From: an uncultured Lysobacteraceae bacterium
GTDB lineage: Bacteria > Pseudomonadota > Gammaproteobacteria > Xanthomonadales > Xanthomonadaceae
Direction of reading: 5' to 3'
Length of the DNA: 64,000 nucleotides
NCBI GenBank assembly: GCA_946480825.1
Contig: CAMLLG010000010.1
Coordinates: 12,728 to 76,727, forward strand
Translations under genes and position numbers: made by a program
Shown: piece after piece, positions 1 to 7,943 of the stretch
Position numbering within the stretch: the first letter of the stretch is position 1
How the letters are laid out: each line of letters begins with the position of its first letter
Notes under the pieces: model-generated
Seen by the model: the letters and a program-made list of their open reading frames with translations, nothing else
What the model was told of the DNA's origin: nothing
The model's database searches: none

Positions 1-1383
1 CATCTCGCGCACCGTCGCGCCGATCCGCACCGGCACGCGTTCGCCACGGGCGATGCGCAGCAGCGCCGCCTGCGTCCACCACACCCGCGGCAGGTAGACG
101 CCGGCGAGATGGCAGTAATCGTGCGCGTAGACGTTGCAGAACGTCGCGCCTTCGCGCGGCTGGTAGCGCAGATGCTCGCGCGCATCGCAGGCCAGCCAGT
201 CGACGATCGCCGCCAACGCGTCGCGCAGGGCGCCGGCATCGCCGCCGCGGCGCGCCGGGCGGTCGGGTTCGTCGAGCGAATGCGCGTCGGCGAGCGCGTT
301 GCGACGAACGACTCTGCCCGCGGGCGGCGGCAGGTGCGCGGCGACGATCCCGCGTTTCGGCGGTGTCGGTGCCGGCGTCGTCACCGGAATGCCGCGGATG
401 CGTTCGTCGCGGACGAGGAATGCGGTCGATGCGAAGCCGCGCAGATGCGCACCGAGCAGCGTCGTTTCGATCTCCAGGAAGCCTTGTACCGATCGCCCGG
501 TGATCGCGCGCACGGGATGACCGTCGGGCAGATCGGCGATCACGTTCGCGATCGGCGGCGTGCTGCGCCGCGGTTGGCTGCGCAGGCGCAGCGTGGTGCT
601 GCGGGTGTCGACGCGGAAGGACGGACCGGTGGCGCTCGGCGGCGTCGGCGGCGGCACGATGGCTTCGCCCGGCCGCGGCGGTGACAGCGCCGGCGGCGCG
701 TCGTCGATCGACACGGTCTTCGACAGGCGCAGGAACGCGAACACGGATTCGCCGTAATGGCGCTGACCGTCGAAATGGCCCTGGCGCAGGCCGCGCTCCG
801 GGCGGAAGCGGCCGGTGTTGTAGACGATGGCGACGCGCGCGAGCATTTCGTCGTCCAGGCGTTTGCGGTTGGACAGCCCGAGCGTGCGCAGGCCGCGCTT
901 CAGCTCCGCGATGCACATCGCCAGGGTGTCGTCGAAGCGCGCGTAACGGCGCGACAGGAAATAGTCGGGATCGCTGCGGAAGAACTGCAGGTCGCGCTGG
1001 AACAGGCCGTAACCGCGGCAGAACTTGTCCGGGTCGGCGGCCGAGCGTTCGTAGCCGGGAATATGCGCCGCCATCTCGACGAGCGCCTGGCGACCGATCG
1101 CGAACATCGCGTCGCCCTGCGGATGCGACAGCAGATCGGCGCGATGCTTCGGGAACGGGCGGCCGCTGCCGTCGGGCCGGGCATCGATCGTGTCGCCGAC
1201 GCACAGCGCAAGGATGCGCGCGACCGACATGCGCCTGCGTCGCAGGGTCGACCAGATGAAGCCGGTTTCCTGGCAGGCGATGGCGACCACCAGATCGACG
1301 CCGAGCGGCGTGCCGGCGACTGCCGACGCGATGCGTTCGGCGAATTGGCGCTTGAACCAGAGAATGTCGTTGCGGTCCGGCAT
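1..1383 (-). CDS. Peptidoglycan hydrolase-like multidomain protein (partial, runs off left edge)
   Basis: An open frame of 461 codons runs from ATG at 1383 to base 1 without a stop, so the C-terminus lies outside the window. GGAGG precedes the start. Residues 1 to about 225 look like a lysozyme/lytic transglycosylase fold: a helix with a candidate acid (VVAIACQETGF), GYGLFQRD, and VAIVYNTGRF. A proline-rich linker follows, then an SH3-like stretch (about 265-325). The visible end has FCNVYAHDYCHLAGVYLP, which resembles the Cys-containing helix of papain-like peptidases (NlpC/CHAP type). No signal peptide or membrane segment is visible, so delivery to the wall would need another route. It is the last visible gene of the DUF2589 cassette, 126 bp after its neighbour. 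Domain assignments are by motif only; the reading frame is certain, the function moderate. Confidence 0.72.
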   Translation of the reverse strand, partial: MPDRNDILWFKRQFAERIASAVAGTPLGVDLVVAIACQETGFIWSTLRRRRMSVARILALCVGDTIDARPDGSGRPFPKHRADLLSHPQGDAMFAIGRQALVEMAAHIPGYERSAADPDKFCRGYGLFQRDLQFFRSDPDYFLSRRYARFDDTLAMCIAELKRGLRTLGLSNRKRLDDEMLARVAIVYNTGRFRPERGLRQGHFDGQRHYGESVFAFLRLSKTVSIDDAPPALSPPRPGEAIVPPPTPPSATGPSFRVDTRSTTLRLRSQPRRSTPPIANVIADLPDGHPVRAITGRSVQGFLEIETTLLGAHLRGFASTAFLVRDERIRGIPVTTPAPTPPKRGIVAAHLPPPAGRVVRRNALADAHSLDEPDRPARRGGDAGALRDALAAIVDWLACDAREHLRYQPREGATFCNVYAHDYCHLAGVYLPRVWWTQAALLRIARGERVPVRIGATVREM

Positions 1384-1509
1384 GGGGCCTCCGTGAGTCG
1401 CTTGCGTGTGCGTCGTTCGCCGAGTGGTCCATTCGTGTGTCGAGGTGCGGTGGTCGGATCGCCGCGTGGCCCGGATGCGTCCGCATCCGGGCGGCGGAGG
1501 GCGCGGTCG

Positions 1510-2082
1510 TCAGCGCGCCGCGGATGGCAGCGGGAAATCGAGCGGTTCGATTTCCTCGACGAGCAGCAGACGGATGTCGTCGGACGACAACAGCGTGCGC
1601 AATTGCGCGGCCAGCGGTTTCAGCTGCTCGTGCCCGGTGCACAGCATCCAGACCTGATCGACCATCGTCGTCATGTCGTTGGCGGGGTCGTAATGCACGG
1701 CACCGCTCTGGGCGACGATCTGCAGCAGTTGCCGGGCCAGGTCGCGGCCTTGCTGCACCTTCGCTGCGTGCGGTCGCAGCGCATCCTGTGCGGACTGCTG
1801 CAGTTCGTGCATCAGACCGATGGCGATGGCCTGTTGGCGGCGGCGCAGCGTGCCGCGCCGCTGTTCGTCGTATTCGGCCGCGAGGATGCGCGACTTGTGG
1901 CCGGCGAGGTCGGCGGCCGCGACCAGGCCGTGTCCCGACAGCAGCGCTTCCGATGCGTCGATCCAGCGCAGCAGATCGTCGAGCGCGGTCGGCGATTTGC
2001 GTTCGAAGCCACGCACCAGCATGGGCACGCGCAGCAACTGCTCGGACATCTGGCGGACGAGCTGGAGTTTCGATCTCAGCAT
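1510..2082 (-). CDS. Hypothetical helical protein of the DUF2589 cassette
   Basis: A 190-residue protein I do not recognise. Its start ATG lies 6 bp after the stop of the upstream gene, and its ribosome site (GGAG) overlaps that stop, so translation is probably coupled. The sequence is largely helical, rich in Leu, Arg, Gln and Ala, has no signal peptide and no membrane segment. The region around residues 60-120 is a good coiled-coil candidate. The C-terminus is acidic then hydrophobic (LLLVEEIEPLDFPLP). It sits between two cassette members with no promoter visible in between, so it is likely a soluble partner or adaptor of that system. Function unknown. Confidence 0.7.
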   Translation of the reverse strand: MLRSKLQLVRQMSEQLLRVPMLVRGFERKSPTALDDLLRWIDASEALLSGHGLVAAADLAGHKSRILAAEYDEQRRGTLRRRQQAIAIGLMHELQQSAQDALRPHAAKVQQGRDLARQLLQIVAQSGAVHYDPANDMTTMVDQVWMLCTGHEQLKPLAAQLRTLLSSDDIRLLLVEEIEPLDFPLPSAAR

Positions 2083-2088
2083 GGCGGC

Positions 2089-2796
2089 TTACTCCGGAAT
2101 CAGCTTGCGTTCGATGGTGCCGTCGCTGCGTTCCGAGGTCTGCCATTCCATGCCGTCCTCGCCGAGCTTCATCCGGATGTGGATGATGTCTTCGGGGCGC
2201 TGCTCGCGCAGGCGATGGGATTCGGCGATCACGGCGAGCTGGTCGAGCACCGGCTTGTCGACGACGCCGGTCACCAGACCGAGGCCGAGCTCGTGGCAAC
2301 GCTTGGTGATGTCGTCCTGAGCGTAGCCTTCGGGGAACTTGCCTTCGTGCAGGCGCGCTTCGATGCCGATGTCGAACAGATCGGAGACGATATCGCCCGC
2401 GAAGGTCAGCATCGACTTGATCCGGTCGCCGGAGATGCGGATGCCGTCCACGAGTTTCGGGATGTGCGCGTCGAGGGCTGAGAGCAGTTTCTGGGCCGCG
2501 ACCGGCGGCAGTTCCACGTAGCCGACGAAGCGCGAGAGTTCGCGCGCGCAGATGCGCTTGAACTCGGCGTTGCCGATCGGGTCGAGCTGGTAGCCGGTAC
2601 GTTCGCTCAGTCCTTCGATCGCCACCGGAATGGTGAGCTCGATGTCGCCGATGCGCATGCGCGGCACGGAAAAATGCTTGAGCAGATCGTGCTTCGCGTA
2701 CTGCTCGGCGACCTGCACGGTCTGCAGGTCGGCGATCACGCGCGCGTCGGTGATGCTGGCGACGAGGCCGCCGAGATATTCGTTGAGGGTGGGCAT
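2089..2796 (-). CDS. DUF2589-related companion protein
   Basis: A 235-residue protein. The first 60 residues contain a helix (around VIADLQTVQVAEQYAKH) and an amphipathic strand-like block, VPRMRIGDIELTIPVAI, similar in layout to the 'fPxLrieEvniDF' strand of DUF2589 proteins such as the gene just upstream. The rest (about 65-235) is mixed helix and strand with no catalytic motif I recognise. There is no signal peptide. A strong GC hairpin lies between it and the upstream gene (2857-2880), which could lower read-through. Relationship to DUF2589 is inferred from the shared strand pattern and adjacency; biochemical role unknown. Confidence 0.7.
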   Translation of the reverse strand: MPTLNEYLGGLVASITDARVIADLQTVQVAEQYAKHDLLKHFSVPRMRIGDIELTIPVAIEGLSERTGYQLDPIGNAEFKRICARELSRFVGYVELPPVAAQKLLSALDAHIPKLVDGIRISGDRIKSMLTFAGDIVSDLFDIGIEARLHEGKFPEGYAQDDITKRCHELGLGLVTGVVDKPVLDQLAVIAESHRLREQRPEDIIHIRMKLGEDGMEWQTSERSDGTIERKLIPE

Positions 2797-2856
2797 GTTC
2801 GATGTCCTGAAGGGTGTGCGGGTGGTGAAGTGCAGCTGTCGATGTGCGCTTGCAAA

Positions 2857-2880
2857 CGGGGCCGGCGCGCGGCCGGCCCC
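2857..2880. terminator. Strong intercistronic GC hairpin
   Basis: GGGGCCGGC and GCCGGCCCC form a nine-pair stem between the DUF2589 gene and its companion. On the minus strand it is followed by GTTTGC, too few T for a full rho-independent terminator. More likely an attenuator or mRNA-stabilising hairpin that sets unequal expression of the two genes. Confidence 0.5.
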
Positions 2881-2890
2881 GCAGCTTGCG

Positions 2891-3502
2891 TTACAGCGCG
2901 GCGATGCTGTCTTCCAGCATGGTCAGGATGCGATCCAGGCCGGCCGGGATCTCATCGTTGACCGCGCGGACACGGACGCCGAGGTTGTAGGTGCGTTCGG
3001 TGCTCACACCGCTGCTGGACGTGCGCTTGTACGAGGCCGAGGCCTTGAAGTTCACTTTCCAGAAGCGGGCGCTGAGCTCCGCGCTGCCCGCGAACTCGCT
3101 GGAGACGTTCGAGGTTTCCGTCGAGGTCAGCTTCGCGTTGAAGTCGATGTTGACCTCTTCGATGCGAAGCGCCGGGATGGTCAGCATGGTCAGGAACGGC
3201 ACCTTGATGGTGACGGTCGGTTCGAGGAACTGCGAGGTGACGTCGGTATTGGCCGGAAGGCCTTCGGCCGTCAACTGCGCCGCGGTCTTGTTGAAATGCG
3301 GATTCGGCACCGACTTCTTGTAGATGAAGTCGACGTAGCGCAGTTCCTGGCCGCCGGCGCCGTCGTCCTTGAAACCGACTTCCTGGATGAAGCTGACCTG
3401 CGACATCGACGCCGCATGCTGCGCCTGCACGGCCGCCTGCAGCGGACCGCCGATGTAGACGCTGAAATCGAGGCTGTTGAGTTCCTGCACGAGATTGGGC
3501 AT
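2891..3502 (-). CDS. DUF2589 family protein
   Basis: A 203-residue protein matching the DUF2589 pattern as I know it: an N-terminal 'GGPLxAAVxAQxAA...SFIxEVGF' helix (about 18-45), a 'LRYVDFIYKK' strand (about 53-63), the hydrophobic stretch VPFLTMLTIPALRIEEVNID (about 100-120), and a later strand region with FNAKLTSTE. The family has no established function. It is cytoplasmic by sequence (no signal peptide). It is the first gene of a minus-strand cassette and has an excellent ribosome site (AAGGAG, 8 nt from ATG). The upstream 450 bp presumably holds the promoter. Family call good; role unknown. Confidence 0.8.
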   Translation of the reverse strand: MPNLVQELNSLDFSVYIGGPLQAAVQAQHAASMSQVSFIQEVGFKDDGAGGQELRYVDFIYKKSVPNPHFNKTAAQLTAEGLPANTDVTSQFLEPTVTIKVPFLTMLTIPALRIEEVNIDFNAKLTSTETSNVSSEFAGSAELSARFWKVNFKASASYKRTSSSGVSTERTYNLGVRVRAVNDEIPAGLDRILTMLEDSIAAL

Positions 3503-3900
3503 GTGTTGCTCCTTGTGATGATTCGCCTACTCTGTTGCGGCTTTTCGGCATCCGCCGTCGCGCGCTGCGCCGTCTTCCCGGGGCGGCGGTCTCCGTCCGT
3601 GGAGTCCGCCGGCGAGGCAAGTGCGTCCCTGCGAAGGAAGACGTCCTGTCCTCCTTCCGGCGATCTTCGATGGGTGTCGCCCGGCACGCATTCGGGCGTT
3701 CGAGGATGACGTTGTCGTCCTTGCGTGCTGTTCATTATCGACATCGGGGTCGCACGGACTGCGACGCCGGACGATCGATGGAATCTCTTGAAAAACAGGG
3801 GTTTCGAAGATTTTCCGTCGCCCGCGAAAAGCCGTTGTCAAGGCTTGCGCCGCGGTCGGATTCGTGAATTCCGGACGCCCCGCGCCCGCGTCGTGCGAAG
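3503..3900 (-). promoter_or_regulatory. Non-coding leader of the DUF2589 cassette
   Basis: About 400 bp without a convincing gene; the small ORFs here have no ribosome sites or family resemblance. Minus-strand reading shows a perfect TTGACA at 3841-3836, but no good TATAAT is found 16-18 nt downstream, so a sigma70 promoter is only possible. A run of A/T (about 3785-3835) stands out against the GC-rich background. Confidence 0.3.
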
Positions 3901-3902
3901 CG

Positions 3903-3932
3903 AAAAAAAAGACCCGGGCATGCCCGGGTCTT
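3903..3932 (-). terminator. Rho-independent terminator of the M14 peptidase gene
   Basis: A perfect palindrome AAGACCCGGGCA/TGCCCGGGTCTT at 3909-3932, followed on the minus strand by eight T (3910-3903). It lies 28 bp downstream of the minus-strand peptidase stop. Very typical intrinsic terminator. Confidence 0.9.
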
Positions 3933-3959
3933 TCGTATCGCGTCGTCGCCGGTGGCGAC

Positions 3960-6281
3960 TCAGAACGTGATGCTCCAGCTGTCGATGCGGCCGGTGTCGC
4001 CGCCGGCGTTGTCGTTCACCCGCAGTTTCCAGGTGCCGTTCAACGCTTCGGTCGACAGATTCACGGTGTAGGTCGTGTTGATGTTGTCGGCGCTGCCGCC
4101 GCTGCGGTTGTGCAGCACGTACACGCTGCCGTCGGGCGCGACCAGATCCACCTTCAGGTCGCCCTTGTAGGTGTGGACGATATTGACCAGCACGGGCGTC
4201 GCCGCCGGTGCGTTGCCGCTGCGGCCGGAGACCGCGATCGCGCTTTCCACCGTGGCGTTGTCGCCGATGGCGACATCGGTGCCGTTGGTGTACGTCTGCG
4301 CGCCGCCCGTGCTCACCGTGACCGATTGCGTCCTGGTGTTGCTCAGCCCGCCGTTGTCGGTGACCGTCAGGCTCACGCTGTAGCTGCCTGCCGCCGCGTA
4401 GGTCTTGCTCGGATTGGTCGCGGTCGAGGTGCTGCCGTCGCCGAAATTCCAGCTGCGCGCGGCGATGCTGCCGTCGCTGTCGGTCGACGTGTCGGTGAAC
4501 GTGGCGGTCAGCCCCGAGGCCGCACTGCTGAAGTTCGCGACCGGCGCGACGTTGCCGCCGCCGCCGTCGGTGATCGTCAACAGCGCCGCGTTCGGTGTGC
4601 CCGGCTTGCCGGAGGCGTCGGTGCCCTGCACGTAGACGATGTGCCGGCCCGGGGCCAAGCCGGCGGTGCCGAGGCTGACGGTCACGGTCTCGCGGGTGGC
4701 GTTGAAGCTGCCGTCGCTCGCGGTCATCGCGATGCCGGTCGCGCCCCCTTCCCACGGCGGCAGGTCGAGATAGAGCTTCGCCGACGCGATCGCCTGGGTG
4801 GTTTCCGTGCCGTTGCTCTGGTTGAACTGGCCGTCGTCGAGGATCGCGGAGATCGTCACCGGCGTGCCGGCCGGCACCGAGGCGCTGGATGCGGACACGC
4901 TGACCGTGTTCGGCCCCGACGGATAGCGGTAGGGCGCGGTGAGATTGCGCGCGGCGTACTTCAGCGACGCGAGATTGTTCGGCAGGGTCGATCCGGTGAA
5001 GGTCGAACAGGATTCGAAGAACGACACGCCGAGTTCGATCGTGTAGCTGGGCACGCCGAGCAGGCCGTACATCGTGTCGTCGGTGGTGCCGTCGGTGCCG
5101 TAGAGTTCGTTCGACTGCTGCGGGCGGTAGCCGTTGAAGTAGGCCATGCGCCGGCCCAGCGTGCGCAGCGCCGGTCCGTTCGGCGCCGCGGCGGTGGTGT
5201 CGCCCCACGACCACAGCACCAGCTGCGAGTAGCTGTGGATGTCGAGGAACATGCCCTGGTAATCGTCCGGTGCGGCGCTGGTGTTGCCGTCGCCGCGTCG
5301 ATCGGGGAACAGGCCGCCGCCGTAGACGCCGCTGGCGTTGGGCGTGCCGGCGACGAGTTGCATCAGGTTCCGCGTTTCCGGCTCGGACTGCGCCAGCGGG
5401 CCGCGGTAGGTTTCGGCGCAGGCGTTGCCGCTGGAGCCGCCGGCGACGGTATTCCAGTGGAAGGGGAAGTTGCGGTTGAGGTCGGTGCCGACGCTGTTGG
5501 CGCTGCAACTGCCGTTGGTGTTGTTCACGTTCTTCCGCCACGACAGGCCGGTCTCGGCTTTCTTGCGGCCGTCGGGGTTGGCCTGCAGCACCAGATAGAA
5601 CGTGTAGTTGTCCATCAGCCAGGTGGCTTCCGGGTCGCTGCCGTAGCCGTTGACCAGCCATTCGCCGAAGCGGGTGAGCAGTTCGGCCGGTGTGTACTCG
5701 CGGGCGTGGATCGAACCGAACATCACCATCGGCGGCTTGTTCGGGCGGGTCGCATTGGTCGCCGAATTGGTCAACCGCAGCACCTTCATGTCGTAGCCGC
5801 CGGTGTTGCGCGATTTCAGCCAGGTCGGGCCGATGTTGGACACGCTGGCCAGCGCCGGCTTGTTCGCGACCAGCTGGTCGATGGTGGCGTAGGTCTCCTC
5901 GACGGTGCGGTAGCAGGCATAGCCGGAAATGCTGCGGGTGCCGAAGCCGCCGCTGCCGATCGCGCTTTCGACGCTGCGGATGCGCTCGGTCGACGCCCGG
6001 TCGATCTCGACCCGCAGGCCCGTGCGCCGGATCGCGTCGATGTCTGCGGGCGTGGCCTCGGTGCGCACGGTGCGCTGCGCGCGATCGACGATCATGTGCT
6101 GGAAGCGCGCGGCCAGCGATTGCAGCTGGGCGCGGTTGCGATAGTGGATGGTGACGAAGTGCGGACGATCGTCTTCGATGGACGGCGCGCCGGCATCGGC
6201 GGTCGCGGCGAGGGCGGTATCGGACAGCGGAGCGGCGAGGCAGAGCAGAAGCGCGGCAGGCAACAACAGACGAGCGGTCAT
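3960..6281 (-). CDS. Secreted M14 zinc carboxypeptidase with PKD and P domains
   Basis: I chose ATG 6281 (773 residues) because GGAGAC precedes it and a clear Sec signal peptide follows (MTARLLLPAALLLCLAAPLS...ALA). Longer in-frame starts upstream have arginine-rich, non-signal sequence. The catalytic domain (about 120-470) has the M14 zinc site HAREY (H192, E195), the later histidine in DIHSYSQL (H349), TDLNRNFPF, and the catalytic glutamate in YTIELG (E416). A bacterial Ig-like region, a PKD domain (about 575-660, SWNFGDG) and a C-terminal proprotein-convertase P domain (about 665-773) follow. It should be an exported metallocarboxypeptidase acting on peptides outside the cell; P domains in such enzymes are often removed during maturation. 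Type II secretion is plausible, as GspA/GspB are encoded in this window. Confidence 0.92.
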   Translation of the reverse strand: MTARLLLPAALLLCLAAPLSDTALAATADAGAPSIEDDRPHFVTIHYRNRAQLQSLAARFQHMIVDRAQRTVRTEATPADIDAIRRTGLRVEIDRASTERIRSVESAIGSGGFGTRSISGYACYRTVEETYATIDQLVANKPALASVSNIGPTWLKSRNTGGYDMKVLRLTNSATNATRPNKPPMVMFGSIHAREYTPAELLTRFGEWLVNGYGSDPEATWLMDNYTFYLVLQANPDGRKKAETGLSWRKNVNNTNGSCSANSVGTDLNRNFPFHWNTVAGGSSGNACAETYRGPLAQSEPETRNLMQLVAGTPNASGVYGGGLFPDRRGDGNTSAAPDDYQGMFLDIHSYSQLVLWSWGDTTAAAPNGPALRTLGRRMAYFNGYRPQQSNELYGTDGTTDDTMYGLLGVPSYTIELGVSFFESCSTFTGSTLPNNLASLKYAARNLTAPYRYPSGPNTVSVSASSASVPAGTPVTISAILDDGQFNQSNGTETTQAIASAKLYLDLPPWEGGATGIAMTASDGSFNATRETVTVSLGTAGLAPGRHIVYVQGTDASGKPGTPNAALLTITDGGGGNVAPVANFSSAASGLTATFTDTSTDSDGSIAARSWNFGDGSTSTATNPSKTYAAAGSYSVSLTVTDNGGLSNTRTQSVTVSTGGAQTYTNGTDVAIGDNATVESAIAVSGRSGNAPAATPVLVNIVHTYKGDLKVDLVAPDGSVYVLHNRSGGSADNINTTYTVNLSTEALNGTWKLRVNDNAGGDTGRIDSWSITF

Positions 6282-6691
6282 GGCGTCTCCATGTCGGGGT
6301 GGCGCGGTCGCATCGTGTCGACCGGGTGGGCCGCGGGCTGCGGCAAGGGGTGGGGAACCATGTGTGTGCCGCGAATCCCGGCGCTTTGCAAGCGTCGCCC
6401 GTACGACCGACGCGCGCGCTCGACTCCGCCGATGGCGCTCCGCCCTACCGTGCGCAGCGTGGCGTCTCGTGAAATGCAGGCGATGCATGCGGATCGCGTC
6501 GGGCGTCGTGGCCGCGGTCTTGTCGCCGACGCGGCATGCGCCGGCGCAGCGATCTGTTGCCCTGCAACAGCCGTTTGCGAAAAGTCGGCGTCGCGCCGTC
6601 GTGCCTGCGCGGTTTCCGGATGAGATGCGCGTCTCGTTTCGGATGCGATCACTGCGCCGTCGAGCGCGATGGCCGTCGCGGACGGCGCAAC
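6282..6691. other. Long intergenic stretch without a supported gene
   Basis: About 400 bp between the M14 peptidase start and the terminator-like palindromes of the beta-barrel gene. Open frames in it are arginine-rich shadows with no ribosome site. It must carry the peptidase promoter, but I cannot pick one out. Confidence 0.4.
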
Positions 6692-6699
6692 GGTATCGG

Positions 6700-6751
6700 G
6701 TCCGGAATTCCGGGCTACACAATGAAATCGGGCCCGGAATTCCGGGCCCGA
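6700..6751 (-). terminator. Paired CCGGAATTCCGG palindromes, probable terminator of the OMP gene
   Basis: A 24-bp perfect palindrome lies at 6728-6751 (core GGGCCCGGAATTCCGGGCCC), and a shorter one with the same CCGGAATTCCGG core at 6700-6715. On the minus strand the first is followed by TTTCATT. They sit 40 bp beyond the stop of the beta-barrel gene. Terminator function is likely; the duplicated core suggests one arose from the other. Confidence 0.6.
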
Positions 6752-6791
6752 GGGGTATCGCCGATACGTGCTGGAAAAAGCGGAATCGCGA

Positions 6792-7544
6792 TCAGAAGCG
6801 GTAGTTGACGCCGATGCGGATGGTGTCGAAGTCCACGTCCTGACGCACCGATTCGGTGTAGGCGGGCGTGACGAAGGTGCTGCCCGGCAGGTAGACGGTG
6901 TCGTAGCGGATGTCGTCGAGGTCGGTGCGCAGATATTCGCCGCGGATCGACCACTGGTTGCCGAAATCGAATTCGTAGCCGACGCCGTACTGGGTGCCGT
7001 CGAGGCGGTCGGACGCGCCGCCGGCCTTGGCGTAACCGCCGTTGCTGGCGATGCCGGACGCGGCATCCACATCGACCCGGGTCGCACCGGCGGTGGCGTA
7101 GAAGAAGTGACGGTCCGCGGCGTAGCCGAGTTTCACGCGCAGGCTGATCTGATCGTTGAGTTCGACCGCATTGACGGTGGTGTAGCTCAGCGAGGGAAAC
7201 ACGGTGGTGGCGAGCGGGCCGGTGACGCTCGAATCGTCGATGTTCAGCTGGCTGTAGTCGAGTTCGCCGCCGAGCACGAAACCGCCGAAGTCGTGGTTGT
7301 AGCCGAACTGCAGGCCGTAGGCGCCGCCGCTGGCGTCGAGGTCGTCGGACATCTGCGCGACCACTTCGTCGCGCAGTGCCGCGGATTCGCTGCTCCACTG
7401 GCCACCGAGTGTGGTCCGGGTTTCGGATTCGGCGCTGCCGTGGCCGGCGTTGGCGCCGACATACCAGCCGGTCCAGCCGTCGGCGGCGAAGGCGGAGGTG
7501 CTGAGCAGCGAGGCGGCGATCAGAATGGAGAGACGTTTGATCAT
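6792..7544 (-). CDS. Outer-membrane beta-barrel protein (OmpA-like/Omp25 type)
   Basis: A 250-residue protein with a Sec signal peptide (MIKRLSILIAASLLSTSAFA, cleavage after residue 20) and WTGWYVGANAGHGSAE immediately after, the usual opening of 'outer membrane beta-barrel' (OMP_b-brl) proteins. Alternating hydrophobic/polar strands separated by acidic loops run to the end, and the last residue is Phe (GVNYRF), the C-terminal signature recognised by the BAM machinery. Probably an eight-stranded barrel. The gene is alone; the upstream region holds two tandem palindromes (7595-7618). Function beyond membrane insertion unknown. Confidence 0.88.
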   Translation of the reverse strand: MIKRLSILIAASLLSTSAFAADGWTGWYVGANAGHGSAESETRTTLGGQWSSESAALRDEVVAQMSDDLDASGGAYGLQFGYNHDFGGFVLGGELDYSQLNIDDSSVTGPLATTVFPSLSYTTVNAVELNDQISLRVKLGYAADRHFFYATAGATRVDVDAASGIASNGGYAKAGGASDRLDGTQYGVGYEFDFGNQWSIRGEYLRTDLDDIRYDTVYLPGSTFVTPAYTESVRQDVDFDTIRIGVNYRF

Positions 7545-7594
7545 GGGATGTCCTTATTTCGGGAAATGGATCGGAGGGCGGGTTGTATCGCTAT

Positions 7595-7618
7595 GCGGTA
7601 CCGCAGTTGCGGTACCGC
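7595..7618. promoter_or_regulatory. Tandem 10-bp palindromes, candidate operator
   Basis: GCGGTACCGC occurs twice, separated by AGTT. Each copy is a perfect palindrome, so the pair could bind two dimers. Located 51-74 bp upstream of the beta-barrel gene (minus) and 330 bp upstream of the sensor kinase (plus). Operator role is inference. Confidence 0.45.
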
Positions 7619-7943
7619 GTGGATCGTGCCCGGCGGTGCCTGCCGGTCTGCCCATTCATTACGGAGATCGCGCTTGCCGAAGGACAGCCGCCTCCGCGGC
7701 CCCGTTCAGGTTCGATCCACGTCAGGCGGGTGACAGCTGTCCCGCGATGAGATTTTGGCGGCACCGACATCGCGTCGCCAGCGCCCTGCGAAAAACGGGG
7801 CGTGCGTCCCACATCCTGCTCGACCGGTTGGCTCGATCTGCCCGCTCGGCCGCCCTGCCGGCCGGCTCGCCGCGATGCGGCCCGACCGGTATCGTAGGCA
7901 CCGGCCGCCATGGCGCGGCATCGGGGCAGGATGGGGAGGGGGC
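7619..7943. other. Intergenic region between OMP and sensor kinase genes
   Basis: Divergent promoters for the beta-barrel and kinase genes should be here. No convincing -35/-10 pair or gene is visible. The kinase ribosome site is GGGGAGGGGG just before 7944. Confidence 0.35.

Noticed and set aside
3836..3841. TTGACA on the minus strand as a promoter for the DUF2589 cassette
   Set aside because: The -35 hexamer is perfect, but no acceptable -10 sequence occurs at 16-18 bp, so I do not call a promoter.
3864..6623. 919-codon plus-strand frame opposite the M14 peptidase
   Set aside because: Antisense shadow; the minus strand has complete catalytic motifs, signal peptide and terminator.
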